Notes: generated by a model from the sequence alone, not told the origin. A stretch of DNA of 64,000 nucleotides from Petroclostridium xylanilyticum (GCF_002252565.1 NZ_NPML01000004.1:1-64000); one strand, 5' to 3'. Counted from the first letter of the stretch, positions 39,414-50,468 are shown. Translations and numbers: made by a program.

Positions 39414-40598
39414 CTATCTATTTAAATAATCCACTGCAAATTGTGCCAGTATTGAAGCACCTACCGCAATACAGTCTTCATCTACATCGAATTTTGTACT
39501 ATGAATTGGATGTGTAATACCTTTTTCAGGATTTCCGCATCCCAGTCTGAAGAAAGTGGAAGGAACTTTCTCAGCAAAATAGGCGAAGTCTTCGCCGCCC
39601 ATTGAAGGTTCCCTACCCCATAATATGTTGCTTTTTCCAATTATTTTAGAAGCCGAGTTTGCTAGAACATCTGTTATTATATCATCATTGATGGTTGGAG
39701 GGTAGAGATATTTAAAATCAAACTCGTATTCGCCGCCCATTGCTTTTACAACACCGGCAACTGTTTCCTCAATTAGGCTGGCAATTTTTCTTCTTAACTC
39801 AGGATCAATTGTCCTTGCAGTTCCTTTAATAGTCGCTGTGTCTGGTATTACGTTAGTGCATGTACCGGAGTGGAAGTAACATATGGATATAACTGCCGGA
39901 TTTAACGGGTCAATTTTCCTGCTTACGATGGTTTGAAGAGTATTTACTACATGACATCCAATTACAATAGGATCTACGGCAGCATGGGGCATTGCACCAT
40001 GCCCGCTTTTACCTTTGATAATAATTTCGAAATCATCAGGAGATGCCATAATAGGACCGTTTTTGACAACAATTTTACCAGCAGGAATATCCGGCCATAC
40101 ATGAGCCGCGATGCAGGCATCAACTTTTGGATTTTCTAATACCCCCTCTTCAATCATTGGCAATGCTCCACCTACTCCTTCTTCAGCGGGTTGGAATAAG
40201 AGCTTGATATTTCCATTGAGTTTGCCTTTAAGTCGACTTAAAATTTCTGCAGCACCTAAAAGACAGGTAACATGGACATCATGGCCACATGCGTGCATTT
40301 TCCCCGGTACAGTAGATTTATATTCACACTCATTCTCTTCAGTCATGGGCAGCGCATCCATATCCGCCCGTATTGCAACTGTCTTTCCCGGCTGGTTACC
40401 GCGAATCAGACCAACTACCCCCGTTTTTGCAATACCAGGCGTCACTTCGATATCGAGATCTTTAAGATAGTTGTATATTAATTGTGCTGTCGCATGCTCT
40501 TCAAAAGCCAGTTCGGGATGCATATGAATGGTACGCCGTATATTAATTAATTTTTCTTGTATTTCTTTTGATATCTTTTTAATTTCTTCTGTGAACAT
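39414..40598 (-). CDS. M20-family amidohydrolase (N-acyl-amino-acid deacylase type)
   Basis: The 394-residue metallopeptidase-family enzyme has the N-terminal metal site ACGHDVH and PAEEG, a lid domain starting near residue 185 (GKSGHGAMPHAAVDP), and the late metal motif GGEDFA. This is the IAA-amino-acid/hippurate hydrolase subgroup, which deacylates N-acyl amino acids. Monocistronic, ATG behind GGAGATGG. Confidence 0.9.
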   Translation of the reverse strand: MFTEEIKKISKEIQEKLINIRRTIHMHPELAFEEHATAQLIYNYLKDLDIEVTPGIAKTGVVGLIRGNQPGKTVAIRADMDALPMTEENECEYKSTVPGKMHACGHDVHVTCLLGAAEILSRLKGKLNGNIKLLFQPAEEGVGGALPMIEEGVLENPKVDACIAAHVWPDIPAGKIVVKNGPIMASPDDFEIIIKGKSGHGAMPHAAVDPIVIGCHVVNTLQTIVSRKIDPLNPAVISICYFHSGTCTNVIPDTATIKGTARTIDPELRRKIASLIEETVAGVVKAMGGEYEFDFKYLYPPTINDDIITDVLANSASKIIGKSNILWGREPSMGGEDFAYFAEKVPSTFFRLGCGNPEKGITHPIHSTKFDVDEDCIAVGASILAQFAVDYLNR

Positions 40599-40694
40599 TT
40601 AACCATCTCCAGCAATATTGTAATGTATTAAAAATATACTATATTATATTATCATAATCTAATTGCAGCGTCCACACATTCTGACTCAAAATAA

Positions 40695-40725
40695 AATAAC
40701 AGCAGAGAAGGTTCCTGCTGTTATT
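40695..40725 (-). terminator. Terminator of the DUF1540 gene
   Basis: AATAACAGCAG (40695-40705) and CTGCTGTTATT (40715-40725) pair perfectly; on the minus strand a T-rich tail (TTATTTT) follows. Confidence 0.8.
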
Positions 40726-40731
40726 AACTTA

Positions 40732-40875
40732 CTATTCTTTTGTCGTTTTTTCGCTCTTATCAGTAAAGTAAACACAGGAGTTGTTTAATGTACTGGATAC
40801 TGTGGTGACATTATCTAATTGGCATTTACCATCTTTTTGATATATACAATTGGATGTGCAATTAATATTAGTCAT
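40732..40875 (-). CDS. DUF1540-type small cysteine protein
   Basis: The 47-residue protein begins MTNINCTSNCIYQKDGKCQL and has a later C in NNSCVYF, matching the DUF1540 cysteine spacing. The ATG at 40875 follows GGAGGTGATATT; the longer upstream extension lacks a site. Function unknown; such proteins are common in spore formers. Single gene with its own terminator. Confidence 0.8.
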   Translation of the reverse strand: MTNINCTSNCIYQKDGKCQLDNVTTVSSTLNNSCVYFTDKSEKTTKE

Positions 40876-41210
40876 AATATCACCTCCAAAATATATTTTT
40901 TCCCTATTGGAATAATTCATGCAGATCATATTAATCTTTATTTTTAGTAAATGATATCATGATATCATGGGAATAAAACTGCCGTGAAAGTTTCCAGCTT
41001 TCACGGCTTATCTCAACAACAGACAGCCAAAATTGTTTTGTTGTCTGTTGGTCGCGAGAAGATAACAATACGAATGATGTTGTTTTCAATAATATAATAT
41101 GTAATTATAAAAAAAACGTGAATGAAAAATAAAACTCTAAAAGTATGTTTACTTTTTAGAGTTTATTTTTTTTGGTTTTACAGATAATAAACGTTGAAGG
41201 AGTGGTTGTG
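40876..41210. other. Gap with a nested stem-loop array
   Basis: This 335-bp gap lies between divergent genes. It contains GCCGTGAAAG/CTTTCACGGC (40981-41007), then CAACAGACA (41017-41025) with TGTCTGTTG (41042-41050), enclosed by TTATCTC (41008-41014) and GAGAAGATAA (41056-41065). The double TGATATCA repeat precedes it at 40958-40974. The array could be a structured leader or small RNA on either strand. No riboswitch class was recognised. It ends about 145 bp before the MacA-like gene. Confidence 0.4.
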
Positions 41211-42344
41211 TTGAAGAAGATTTTCATTACCCTAATATCTACCATAGTAATTATACTTACCATGTTATTCATCCACTACATAGATATGAGATCGGTGGTA
41301 AACGTAAAAGTTTATACAGTCAAAGAAACAGGGATTGTGTCCAGTATTTCAAGTAGCGGAAAGGTAGAGGAAGTCAATAAGGCTGAGCTATTTGCAGAAT
41401 ATCCTGTAAGAGTAAAAGATATTAAGGTAAGGGAAGGGGATAAAGTTGGAAAAGATCAGCCGTTAGTTGAATTAGAACTTCAAGAACTGGAATTACAGCT
41501 TGAACAGGCTAAAGCTAATTTAGAAATAGAAAAATTGAATTTTGAAAAGATAATCAAAGAAAATTACTTTAGTAATGTATTTGAAAATAAGCAGCAGGAA
41601 CCTAAAGGGAATATTCAGGAAACATGGAACGAAAGGACAGCCTATACATATCCAGGTAAGGATATTATAAATGTATACCAAAAGAAAATAGAAATCGCAC
41701 AACTGGAAGTGCAGGAATTAGAAAAAAAATTACAGCAGCAGCCAAAGGTGCTTAAAAGTCCAATAACAGGCATCATTACCGCGGTAAATGTGAAAAAAGG
41801 GTCTGTTACTAATTCTCTACAGCCTATTATCACCATATCAGACATAGATAATTTACAGGTAAAGGTAAACATAGGAGAATATTATATTTCAAAAATAAAA
41901 GAAGGCCAAAAAGTAGAAATAACCGGGGATGCTTTTGAAGGTATTTGTTATTCGGGTAGAGTGCAAAAAATTTCCCCGATCGCAAAACAAGTTCCCTCTG
42001 GGCAAAGCAGCGAAACAGTAATAGAACTGACAGTAGATGTTATTGATGAAAATACCGTATTAAAACCCGGATATTCTACAGAAGTAAAAATTATAACAGA
42101 TACTAAAGATAATACATTGATATTACCCTATGAAGCTATTGTACAGGACAGTGATAATAATGACATTGTATATGTTGTAAAGGATAATAGAGCTTATAAA
42201 AGAAAAGTTGTTACAGGAGCAGAACTGGAATTGGAAATTGAAATACTTGAAGGGTTGAAAAAAGGAGAGAAAGTAATATTAAACCCCCCGAAGAAGATAA
42301 AAGATGGTACAAAAGTTAGAATAGCAGCAACCAGGAAAAGGTGA
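41211..42344 (+). CDS. MacA-like membrane-fusion protein (HlyD/RND adaptor family)
   Basis: The 377-residue protein has an N-terminal membrane anchor (about 2-25), a biotinyl-lipoyl-like half (EYPVRVKDIKVREGDKVGKDQ), a short coiled coil (about 95-180, with ELELQELELQLEQAK) and a beta-barrel part ending LKKGEKVIL. The TTG start at 41211 follows AAGGAG. Such adaptors work with MacB-type ABC transporters in export of peptides or lipids. The next gene is the permease. Confidence 0.87.
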   Translation: MKKIFITLISTIVIILTMLFIHYIDMRSVVNVKVYTVKETGIVSSISSSGKVEEVNKAELFAEYPVRVKDIKVREGDKVGKDQPLVELELQELELQLEQAKANLEIEKLNFEKIIKENYFSNVFENKQQEPKGNIQETWNERTAYTYPGKDIINVYQKKIEIAQLEVQELEKKLQQQPKVLKSPITGIITAVNVKKGSVTNSLQPIITISDIDNLQVKVNIGEYYISKIKEGQKVEITGDAFEGICYSGRVQKISPIAKQVPSGQSSETVIELTVDVIDENTVLKPGYSTEVKIITDTKDNTLILPYEAIVQDSDNNDIVYVVKDNRAYKRKVVTGAELELEIEILEGLKKGEKVILNPPKKIKDGTKVRIAATRKR

Positions 42345-42348
42345 TACA

Positions 42349-43551
42349 ATGAATCTAGTTGAATATATTAAAATATCGTTGTCCAGTACATTTTCAAATA
42401 AGCTACGGGCATTACTTACAGTACTTGGAATCGTTATAGGAATTTCATCAGTAATTACTATAGTATCTATTGGAAAAGGTGGACAGAGTGCCATTCTAGG
42501 CGAACTTGAAAAATTGGGGATTAATGGGATAAATATAAAAATTAAGTCTGGTGATATTTTATCAAAGGACACACTGAAAATTGAGGATGCCAATAATATA
42601 AAAAAATATATTCCTCAGATAGAAACTGCCGCCCCCGTATTTAACGGTTTCGGAGTTGTAAAACATAATAATAGGAATAGAGAAGCTTTTATCTGGGGAG
42701 TAGATAGAGAATTTAGAAATATTTTTTCACTACAGGTTCTTCATGGCAGGTTGATAAATGAAACCGATACGCGGTCAAGTAGGAATGTTGTGGTCATAGA
42801 TAATATATTAGCAAAAAAGTTATTTCACCGGGAAAATGCTGTAGGAAGGACGTTAAAACTTACCTCTAAAAAAACTTCGTTAATGTTAACTGTTATAGGG
42901 ATTGTAAAAAGTTCTAACGAGGTTTTCGAAGATATATTTGGTGAACAGATTCCTACTTTTATTTACATGCCCATTACTACTATACAGAAAATATATAATA
43001 CAGATAGTGTAGACCAAATTTCAATAAAAGTTGATCATCAAGAAAATCTTGATGATGTAGGTATAAAAGTAGTAAAGTTTTTAGAGAGACGACACCACAA
43101 TAAAGATAAGTACTATGTTGAGAATATGATGAGGCAAAAAGAACAGATTAATAAAGTTACAAACATACTTACTTTTATTGTCGGAGCAGTAGGTGCTATT
43201 TCACTAATGGTAGGCGGAATAGGTATTATGAATATCATGCTTGTAACAGTTAAAGAGAGGACAAGGGAAATTGGAATTAGAAAGGCATTAGGTGCCAGGA
43301 AAAAGGATATATTAATGCAATTTTTAGTTGAAGCTGTTATCTTGACTATTACCGGAGGCATTATAGGTGTATTAACCGGAGTATTATCCTCATGGTTAAT
43401 ATCCTGTTTTTCTGGATTGCCTTTAAGTATTTCGGTCTTTACTATACTTACAGCATTAGTTTTTTCAGTGTTTATAGGTTTGGTTTTTGGAGTTTATCCA
43501 GCTAAAAAAGCTGCAAATCTTGATCCTATAGAAGCACTGAGACATGAGTAA
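42349..43551 (+). CDS. MacB-type FtsX-domain ABC permease without ATPase domain
   Basis: The 400-residue protein has a first membrane segment (about 20-42), a MacB_PCD extracytoplasmic domain, and three C-terminal membrane segments with the FtsX motif VKERTREIGIRKALGA. It starts 4 bp after the adaptor. The usual neighbouring ATPase (LolD-like) is absent on both sides, so either a distant ATPase is shared or the gene was lost. Confidence 0.88.
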   Translation: MNLVEYIKISLSSTFSNKLRALLTVLGIVIGISSVITIVSIGKGGQSAILGELEKLGINGINIKIKSGDILSKDTLKIEDANNIKKYIPQIETAAPVFNGFGVVKHNNRNREAFIWGVDREFRNIFSLQVLHGRLINETDTRSSRNVVVIDNILAKKLFHRENAVGRTLKLTSKKTSLMLTVIGIVKSSNEVFEDIFGEQIPTFIYMPITTIQKIYNTDSVDQISIKVDHQENLDDVGIKVVKFLERRHHNKDKYYVENMMRQKEQINKVTNILTFIVGAVGAISLMVGGIGIMNIMLVTVKERTREIGIRKALGARKKDILMQFLVEAVILTITGGIIGVLTGVLSSWLISCFSGLPLSISVFTILTALVFSVFIGLVFGVYPAKKAANLDPIEALRHE

Positions 43552-43625
43552 TGATTTGATAAATTGATAATTATGGACAGATTAAATAACTTTTGCATTT
43601 TTAATTGATTCATGGGGGTATTATA

Positions 43626-44378
43626 ATGACAGAGTTTATTAAGACACCATTTATTCCTGAAAGAAAAGTAAGCCATGTTCTTATAGACGGAAGGGCATCA
43701 GCTGATATACTGTCAGGCTTGGAGGATTTAGGGATAAAGCCAATCCTTACGCCTTTATCTGCCGGACTGTATGAGGCAGTAACCAATCATCCTGATATGC
43801 TTGTACATCCTGTAGGAGACAATATTTTGGTAGTAGCACCTGATGTATATGAATTTTTTAACTCAGTACTGGAGCCATTAAAATTTAGATTAATTAGGGG
43901 TAAAAGTGTATTAAAAAGTAACTACCCTGAAAATATTGCATATAATGTAGCAAGAATAAATAATTTAGCTTTTCACAATATAAGATATACAGATCCGGTT
44001 ATTAGACAATATTTTGAACAACATGGCGTTAAAATGATTAATGTAAAACAAGGCTATGCAAAATGTTCAACATGTATCGTCAGTGATCATGCGATTATCA
44101 CTTCGGACAGAGGAATAGCACGAACTGCCGATAATTACAATATTGACGTATTATTGATTACCCCCGGACACATACTATTACCTGGATTAAATTATGGTTT
44201 TATAGGTGGAGCAACCGGGTTAGTTTCAAAAAATTTATTGGTTGTTGCAGGAATGCTAAACAATCACCCAAATTATATTGATATTGTTGAATTTTGTAGT
44301 AAATATAATGTAAGTGTCAGAAGTTTGGGTAAAGGACAAGTAATAGATATAGGGTCCATCATACCTATATTGCATTAA
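43626..44378 (+). CDS. Conserved hypothetical protein (DUF6873-like, GME-fold candidate)
   Basis: The 250-residue cytosolic protein contains HPDMLVHPVGDN, a CSTCIVSDHAIITSDRG stretch and a NYGFIGGATGLV stretch. These resemble the DUF6873 group, which has been linked to the guanidino-modifying enzyme fold. The single cysteine pair CSTC and the histidine near it could be an active site, but no reaction is known. ATG at 43626 behind GGGGGTAT. It lies in a run of sporulation-related genes. Confidence 0.6.
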   Translation: MTEFIKTPFIPERKVSHVLIDGRASADILSGLEDLGIKPILTPLSAGLYEAVTNHPDMLVHPVGDNILVVAPDVYEFFNSVLEPLKFRLIRGKSVLKSNYPENIAYNVARINNLAFHNIRYTDPVIRQYFEQHGVKMINVKQGYAKCSTCIVSDHAIITSDRGIARTADNYNIDVLLITPGHILLPGLNYGFIGGATGLVSKNLLVVAGMLNNHPNYIDIVEFCSKYNVSVRSLGKGQVIDIGSIIPILH

Positions 44379-44488
44379 GTACTAAAAAGACGGTATTATA
44401 CTTATTTATTTGGTTTTATAGGTAAAACATAACACTGCATACAACAAAGTACTTAATCATATAATACACTTGAAGGGATGTGAATTTA

Positions 44489-45403
44489 ATGGAGTATTTA
44501 TATATAGGAATGTCTGATGAAATAGAAGAAGTAAAAAATATGATAGAAGACACACTAACAGATTTAAAATCAAAAGACATATTTGTAGAACTAAGGCAAA
44601 AAAAGTCCAATGATGTAAATTTTTTGGAGGTTGAAATTAGTTCGGAAAATAAGTTAAATAGTTTAAAAATTCATATAGCTAATGTCCTTTCTGAATATAT
44701 TATTGAAAAATACGAACAAAAATTTATCAGCCGTATTATTAATTCAAATTATTGCTATTTTAACTCAGGAGAGCGAAGAGAAATCTTAAGGACAGCATTA
44801 AATAATGTCCTGGGGGTTGAAGAAAAAAATATTTTCAATAATTTATTTATGTTAAGACGAAAGAACATTGTAGCTAAAAAATTACTTGAATATTTTGAAA
44901 CATCTAATGAAATTATTTTAGACGGTTTTGTAACATTCCGGTTAAAGGATTATATAAAAGAACTGGAAGACGTAGTAGATAAGGCAGTAGATGACTACTT
45001 AATGGAAAAGGAATATAGAGAATTTATCCGGTTGCTAAAATATTTTGTAGAGATTCAGGAACCCAAATTTGATACAGTGCATGTGCTTGTAGGCTATGAT
45101 AATAGGTATATATTGCTGGACCATAACAGAAAAGAAATTACTAATGAATGTATCCAGGATTTTATAAATGAAGTTTCTGAAGGGGAAATTAACTATGATG
45201 ATTTATTGGTAAGTTCTTTAATAACCCTGGCGCCTAATAAAATCTATATTCATATGATCAAGCAAATAAAAAACAGGGAACTTATAGAAACTATAAAGAA
45301 TGTTTTTTATGGAAAAGTAATTTTCTGTTCAGGCTGCGACCTATGTCTGGTTAACAAAGTTAGTACAAACGAAGTAAAAATAACCGATTATATGCACAAA
45401 TAA
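44489..45403 (+). CDS. ytxC: Sporulation protein YtxC-like
   Basis: The 304-residue protein matches the YtxC family in size and pattern: an N-terminal about 90 residues with a small alpha/beta part, then a helical middle (LRRKNIVAKKLLEYFE) and a C-terminal FCSGCDLC motif. The family is found in spore formers; function not defined. The ATG at 44489 is better spaced from GAAGGG than the GTG at 44480. Confidence 0.8.
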   Translation: MEYLYIGMSDEIEEVKNMIEDTLTDLKSKDIFVELRQKKSNDVNFLEVEISSENKLNSLKIHIANVLSEYIIEKYEQKFISRIINSNYCYFNSGERREILRTALNNVLGVEEKNIFNNLFMLRRKNIVAKKLLEYFETSNEIILDGFVTFRLKDYIKELEDVVDKAVDDYLMEKEYREFIRLLKYFVEIQEPKFDTVHVLVGYDNRYILLDHNRKEITNECIQDFINEVSEGEINYDDLLVSSLITLAPNKIYIHMIKQIKNRELIETIKNVFYGKVIFCSGCDLCLVNKVSTNEVKITDYMHK

Positions 45404-45418
45404 ATAATGATAATAACT

Positions 45419-45451
45419 AAAAACATTATGCTAATAGCATGATGTTTTTTT
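45419..45451 (+). terminator. Terminator after ytxC
   Basis: AAAACATTATGCTA and TAGCATGATGTTTT form an almost perfect hairpin followed by further T residues. Confidence 0.8.
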
Positions 45452-45542
45452 ATTGAAGAATATTATGGAAAGAACGTTGCGGAAAAGCTTAGAGCCTGTT
45501 AATAATATTCTTCAAATACAAAATATACGACCATTGAATGAC

Positions 45543-45581
45543 AAAACATATGTTTGCTTTTTTTGGTACATATGGTATAAT
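45543..45581 (+). promoter_or_regulatory. uvrB promoter with LexA-like box
   Basis: AAAACATATGTTTG (45543-45556) matches the Gram-positive LexA consensus CGAACRNRYGTTYG at 12 of 14 positions. It overlaps a TTGCTT -35 (45554-45559), with TATAAT at 45576-45581 and a TATGG-extended -10. LexA binding here would block polymerase, as expected for an SOS-controlled uvrBA operon. Confidence 0.75.
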
Positions 45582-45607
45582 TACAAGGGAATATGTGAGG
45601 TGGCAAT

Positions 45608-47590
45608 ATGAAGAATGGATTTGAAGTAATATCTGAATATAAACCGCAAGGTGACCAACCTAAAGCAATTGAGCAGCTTAGCAGTGGGATAATAAAAGGT
45701 TATAGAGGACAAACCCTGCTGGGAGTAACGGGCTCAGGAAAAACTTTTACCATTGCAAATGTTATTCAACAGGTACAAAGACCTACATTGGTCTTAGCAC
45801 ATAACAAGACGCTTGCGGCTCAATTATGTAGTGAATTTAAAGAATTTTTTCCTAATAATGCTGTCGAATATTTTGTAAGCTATTATGATTATTATCAGCC
45901 TGAAGCATATATTCCTCAAACTGATACTTATATTGAAAAAGATGCATCAATAAACGATGAGATAGACAAACTCAGACACTCTGCCACTGCGGCATTGTTT
46001 GAAAGAAGAGATGTCATTATTGTTGCCAGTGTTTCGTGCATCTATGGATTAGGGGACCCTATAGATTATAAAAATCTTGTGATTTCTTTACGTCCGGGAA
46101 TGATAAAAGACAGGGACCAGGTTATCAAGAAGCTGGTAGAAATACAATACGAGAGAAATGATATAAACTTTGTTCGAGGTAAGTTCAGAGTCAGGGGAGA
46201 TGTGCTTGAAATCTTTCCTGCCAGCTCTAGTGAGAAAGCGTTGAGGATTGAATTTTTTGGTGATGAAATTGAACGGATTACTGAAATAGATGTACTTACA
46301 GGTGAAATCACCGGTATTAGAAATCATTGTGCCATTTTTCCTGCATCCCACTATGTTACTACACAAGACAAAATGGAGAGGGCAATAAAAGCTATTGAAA
46401 AGGAATTGGAAGAAAGGGCTGCTGAGCTTAAAGCACAGGGCAAGCTGGTAGAAATGCAGAGGCTGATACAAAGGACGAACTATGACATAGAAATGATGAG
46501 GGAAGTCGGGTTTTGCCAGGGGATTGAGAATTACTCCAGGCATATCAGCGGAAGAGAAGCTGGAAGTGCTCCTTTTACATTAATTGACTATTTTCCAAAG
46601 GATTTTCTGTTGATAGTGGATGAATCCCATGTTACATTACCTCAGGTAAGAGGTATGTATGCAGGAGACAGGTCAAGAAAAGATTCGCTGGTTGAACATG
46701 GTTTCAGGCTGCCTTCTGCCTATGATAACAGGCCGCTGAACTTTGAAGAGTTTGAAGAAAGAATTAACCAGGTTATATTCGTAAGTGCAACTCCCGGAGA
46801 TTACGAACGGCAGCATTCTTCTAAAATTGTGGAACAAATTATCCGTCCAACAGGATTGGTGGATCCGGAAGTAATTGTAAAGCCTGTAAAAGGCCAGATT
46901 GATGATTTGTTAAGTGAAATTAACAAACGGATAGAAAGAAAAGAAAGAGTGCTGGTAACTACTCTAACAAAGAAAATGGCAGAAGATTTGACTGATTATT
47001 TAAAAGATATGGATATAAAGGTGAAGTACCTTCATTCTGATGTTCATACAATTGAAAGAATGGAAATTATCCGGGATTTACGTCTTGGGGTTTTTGATGT
47101 GCTGGTAGGAATAAACCTTTTGAGAGAGGGGTTGGACCTTCCGGAAGTATCCTTGGTTGCTATACTTGATGCAGATAAGGAAGGGTTCTTACGTTCAGAA
47201 ACATCGCTTATTCAGACGATCGGTAGAGCAGCAAGAAATGTTAACGGTAAAGTTATTATGTATGCTGATTCCCTCACTGATTCCATGACAAGAGCAATTA
47301 ATGAGACAAACCGTAGAAGAAAACTCCAGATGGATTATAACAAACAGCATGGTATTATTCCTAAAACCATTGTAAAAGGAATCAGGGATGTTATAGAAGC
47401 AACGAAAGTTGCTGAAGAGGGTGAAAGATATATCGTAGGTAGAAGTATAGAAAATATAGATGGTACTGCCGATATCGAAAAAATTATTGCACAGCTTACT
47501 GAAGAAATGAAACAGGCAGCAGCAGACCTTCAGTTTGAGAAGGCTGCAATGCTGAGAGATAAAATTAATGAATTGAAAATGAGGAATTGA
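45608..47590 (+). CDS. uvrB: Excinuclease ABC subunit B
   Basis: The 660-residue helicase-like damage verifier has Walker A GVTGSGKT (about 40), the beta-hairpin [10 protein letters not shown] used to probe lesions, DESH Walker B, helicase motif QTIGRAARN and a C-terminal UVR domain (about 622-658). It forms the nucleotide excision repair complex with UvrA and UvrC. First gene of uvrBA. Confidence 0.98.
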   Translation: MKNGFEVISEYKPQGDQPKAIEQLSSGIIKGYRGQTLLGVTGSGKTFTIANVIQQVQRPTLVLAHNKTLAAQLCSEFKEFFPNNAVEYFVSYYDYYQPEAYIPQTDTYIEKDASINDEIDKLRHSATAALFERRDVIIVASVSCIYGLGDPIDYKNLVISLRPGMIKDRDQVIKKLVEIQYERNDINFVRGKFRVRGDVLEIFPASSSEKALRIEFFGDEIERITEIDVLTGEITGIRNHCAIFPASHYVTTQDKMERAIKAIEKELEERAAELKAQGKLVEMQRLIQRTNYDIEMMREVGFCQGIENYSRHISGREAGSAPFTLIDYFPKDFLLIVDESHVTLPQVRGMYAGDRSRKDSLVEHGFRLPSAYDNRPLNFEEFEERINQVIFVSATPGDYERQHSSKIVEQIIRPTGLVDPEVIVKPVKGQIDDLLSEINKRIERKERVLVTTLTKKMAEDLTDYLKDMDIKVKYLHSDVHTIERMEIIRDLRLGVFDVLVGINLLREGLDLPEVSLVAILDADKEGFLRSETSLIQTIGRAARNVNGKVIMYADSLTDSMTRAINETNRRRKLQMDYNKQHGIIPKTIVKGIRDVIEATKVAEEGERYIVGRSIENIDGTADIEKIIAQLTEEMKQAAADLQFEKAAMLRDKINELKMRN

Positions 47591-47610
47591 GAAAAAGGTG
47601 AAGGTAAATT

Positions 47611-50436
47611 ATGTCAAGAAACAGTATTTTTATAAAAGGTGCAAGAGAACATAATTTAAAAAATATTGATGTTGAAATTCCGAGAGATAAATTTGTTGTT
47701 TTGACAGGTTTAAGTGGTTCGGGAAAATCTTCTCTGGCATTTGACACTATTTATGCCGAAGGACAAAGACGATATGTAGAATCTCTTTCTGCCTATGCAA
47801 GACAATTCCTGGGGCAGATGGAGAAGCCTGATGTCGATTATATTGAAGGGTTATCTCCAGCCATATCCATAGACCAAAAAACGACTAGCAAGAACCCCCG
47901 TTCCACTGTGGGGACTGTTACTGAAATTTATGACTATCTAAGATTGCTTTTTGCACGTATAGGGATACCTCATTGTCCTAAATGTGGAAAGGAAATTAAT
48001 CAGCAGACAATAGATCAGATTGTAGATAATATACTGGCATTAGAAGAAAGAACAAAAATACAAATACTTGCTCCTATTGTCCGGGCCAGGAAAGGGGAAC
48101 ATCAGAAGGTTTTTGAGGATGCAAAAAGGAATGGTTATGTAAGGGTAAGGGTAGATGGAGAAGTCCGGGAACTTTCTGAACAAATAAAACTGGATAAAAA
48201 TAAGAAACATAACATTGAAATTGTGATTGACAGGTTAATCGTGCGTGAGGACATTAGAAAAAGACTGGCAGATTCCTTAGAGACAGCATTACAGCTATCA
48301 GGAGGAATTGTAATAGTTGACGTAATTGACGGAAAAGAGATTATCTTTAGTCAGAATTATGCATGCAGTGACTGTGGAATTAGTATGGAAGAACTTTCAC
48401 CGCGAATGTTTTCATTTAATAGTCCATTTGGAGCTTGTTCTCAATGCAGCGGTTTAGGCACGCTAATGAAAATTGATCCCGATATGGTGATTCCCGATAG
48501 GACTAAAAGTATTTCTGAAGGCGCAATAAATGCAGGCGGATGGAATACTGCCAATGAAGAAAGTATGTCACGGATGTTTTTTGAAGCGTTATCACAGCAC
48601 TATGGTTTTAGTTTGGATACACCCGTAAAAGATCTTCCTGAAAAGATAATAGATATTATACTTTATGGCACTAAAGGTGAAAAAGTCAAGGTCTCCTATG
48701 AGAGGGAGTATGGAAACGGTTCATTTTATGCACCCTTTGAAGGTGTAATTAATAACCTTGAAAGGCGGTACAGGGAGACTCAGTCCGATTGGATGAGAAG
48801 CGAACTGGAAAGCTTGATGAGCACAAATCCCTGTCCCGAGTGTAATGGTGCGAGACTTAAAAAAGAGAGCCTGGGTGTTACAATTAATAATAAAAATATT
48901 TTTGAAGTGACGCAGATGTCGATTATCGAAGCCAGGGAATTTTTTAATAATTTAAAATTAACTGAAAAAGAACGGATGATTGCCCATCAAATTTTAAAAG
49001 AAATTAATGCACGTTTAGGTTTCCTGGTAGATGTAGGTCTGGACTATCTAACTCTTTCCAGATCTGCGGGGACTTTGTCCGGGGGAGAGGCGCAGAGAAT
49101 ACGCCTGGCTACCCAGATAGGCTCAAGTTTAATGGGAGTTTTATATATTCTGGACGAACCCAGCATAGGTTTACATCAAAGAGATAATGATAAATTGCTA
49201 AAAACCTTAAAAAATTTAAGAGATTTAGGTAACACACTTATTGTCGTTGAACATGATGAAGATACTATGTATGCTGCTGACCATATTATTGATATAGGCC
49301 CTGGAGCCGGGATACATGGTGGTTATGTTGTAGCAGCGGGCACGGTAGAGGAGATTAAAAAATCTGAAAAATCTGAAACAGGACTATATCTCAGCGGGAA
49401 GAAAAAAATAGAGGTTCCCAATAATAGAAGGAAGCCTAATGGAAAATGGTTGAACATTGTCGGAGCTGGAGAAAATAATCTAAAAAACGTTAACGTAAAG
49501 GTACCTCTTGGTGTATTTACATGTGTTACCGGGGTATCAGGCTCTGGAAAAAGTTCTCTTGTCAATGAGATTTTATATAAAAGGCTTGCATGCGAGTTGA
49601 ACAAAGCTAAAATGAAGCCTGGTATCCATAAAGAAATAAAAGGTCTGGAACATCTTGATAAAGTTATTGATATAGACCAGTCACCTATAGGAAGAACTCC
49701 AAGATCTAACCCTGCTACCTATACAGGAGTTTTTACAGATATCAGGGATATTTTTGCTGCTACCAATGAGGCAAAGATGAGAGGGTATAAGCCAGGAAGG
49801 TTTAGTTTTAATGTAAAAGGCGGACGTTGTGAGGCTTGCAGCGGAGATGGGATCATAAAAATAGAAATGCATTTTTTACCTGATGTTTATGTACCCTGTG
49901 AAGTATGTAAGGGAAAAAGATACAATAGGGAAACTCTCGAGGTAAAGTACAAAGGTAAAAATATTGCTGAGGTATTGGATATGACAGTAGAAGAAGGATT
50001 GGAATTTTTCCAACATATTCCCCGTATACAGAAAAAGCTTCAAACACTGTATGATGTTGGTCTGGGGTATATAAAAATCGGACAATCTTCTACCACTCTT
50101 TCGGGGGGAGAAGCACAGCGGGTAAAGCTGGCTACCGAACTAAGCAAACGAAGCACAGGGAAAACCATATATATTCTGGATGAACCAACGACAGGCCTTC
50201 ATATAGCTGATGTTCACAAGCTGATCGGTGTCCTTCAGAGGTTGGTTGATTCAGGCAATACTGTCGTAGTGATTGAGCATAACCTCGATGTAATTAAAAC
50301 TGCAGACTATATCATAGATCTTGGGCCGGAAGGTGGAGACCGGGGTGGTACAATTGTGTGCCAAGGGACTCCTGAAGAAGTTGCACGATGTGAGCAGTCC
50401 TATACCGGACAGTACTTGAAAAAGATATTAAAATAA
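47611..50436 (+). CDS. uvrA: Excinuclease ABC subunit A
   Basis: The 941-residue damage sensor has two ABC ATPase halves (Walker [10 protein letters not shown] near 36 and GVSGSGKSS near 641; signatures LSGGEAQR in both) and zinc modules including CPKCGK, CPEC and CEACSGDG...CEVC. It starts 20 bp after uvrB and is followed by a strong terminator. Confidence 0.98.
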   Translation: MSRNSIFIKGAREHNLKNIDVEIPRDKFVVLTGLSGSGKSSLAFDTIYAEGQRRYVESLSAYARQFLGQMEKPDVDYIEGLSPAISIDQKTTSKNPRSTVGTVTEIYDYLRLLFARIGIPHCPKCGKEINQQTIDQIVDNILALEERTKIQILAPIVRARKGEHQKVFEDAKRNGYVRVRVDGEVRELSEQIKLDKNKKHNIEIVIDRLIVREDIRKRLADSLETALQLSGGIVIVDVIDGKEIIFSQNYACSDCGISMEELSPRMFSFNSPFGACSQCSGLGTLMKIDPDMVIPDRTKSISEGAINAGGWNTANEESMSRMFFEALSQHYGFSLDTPVKDLPEKIIDIILYGTKGEKVKVSYEREYGNGSFYAPFEGVINNLERRYRETQSDWMRSELESLMSTNPCPECNGARLKKESLGVTINNKNIFEVTQMSIIEAREFFNNLKLTEKERMIAHQILKEINARLGFLVDVGLDYLTLSRSAGTLSGGEAQRIRLATQIGSSLMGVLYILDEPSIGLHQRDNDKLLKTLKNLRDLGNTLIVVEHDEDTMYAADHIIDIGPGAGIHGGYVVAAGTVEEIKKSEKSETGLYLSGKKKIEVPNNRRKPNGKWLNIVGAGENNLKNVNVKVPLGVFTCVTGVSGSGKSSLVNEILYKRLACELNKAKMKPGIHKEIKGLEHLDKVIDIDQSPIGRTPRSNPATYTGVFTDIRDIFAATNEAKMRGYKPGRFSFNVKGGRCEACSGDGIIKIEMHFLPDVYVPCEVCKGKRYNRETLEVKYKGKNIAEVLDMTVEEGLEFFQHIPRIQKKLQTLYDVGLGYIKIGQSSTTLSGGEAQRVKLATELSKRSTGKTIYILDEPTTGLHIADVHKLIGVLQRLVDSGNTVVVIEHNLDVIKTADYIIDLGPEGGDRGGTIVCQGTPEEVARCEQSYTGQYLKKILK

Positions 50437-50468
50437 AAAGCTGTGGGATCAATCCTCACAGCTTTTTA
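50435..50468 (+). terminator. uvrA terminator
   Basis: AAAAAGCTGTG and CACAGCTTTTT pair around an about 12-nt loop between the convergent uvrA and PBP genes; usable on both strands. Confidence 0.85.

Noticed and set aside
40981-41065. Known riboswitch in the MacA-like gene's upstream region
   Set aside because: None of the consensus cores I know (for example c-di-GMP, SAM, fluoride, ZTP, preQ1, purine) is present, and the array ends about 145 bp from the start codon.
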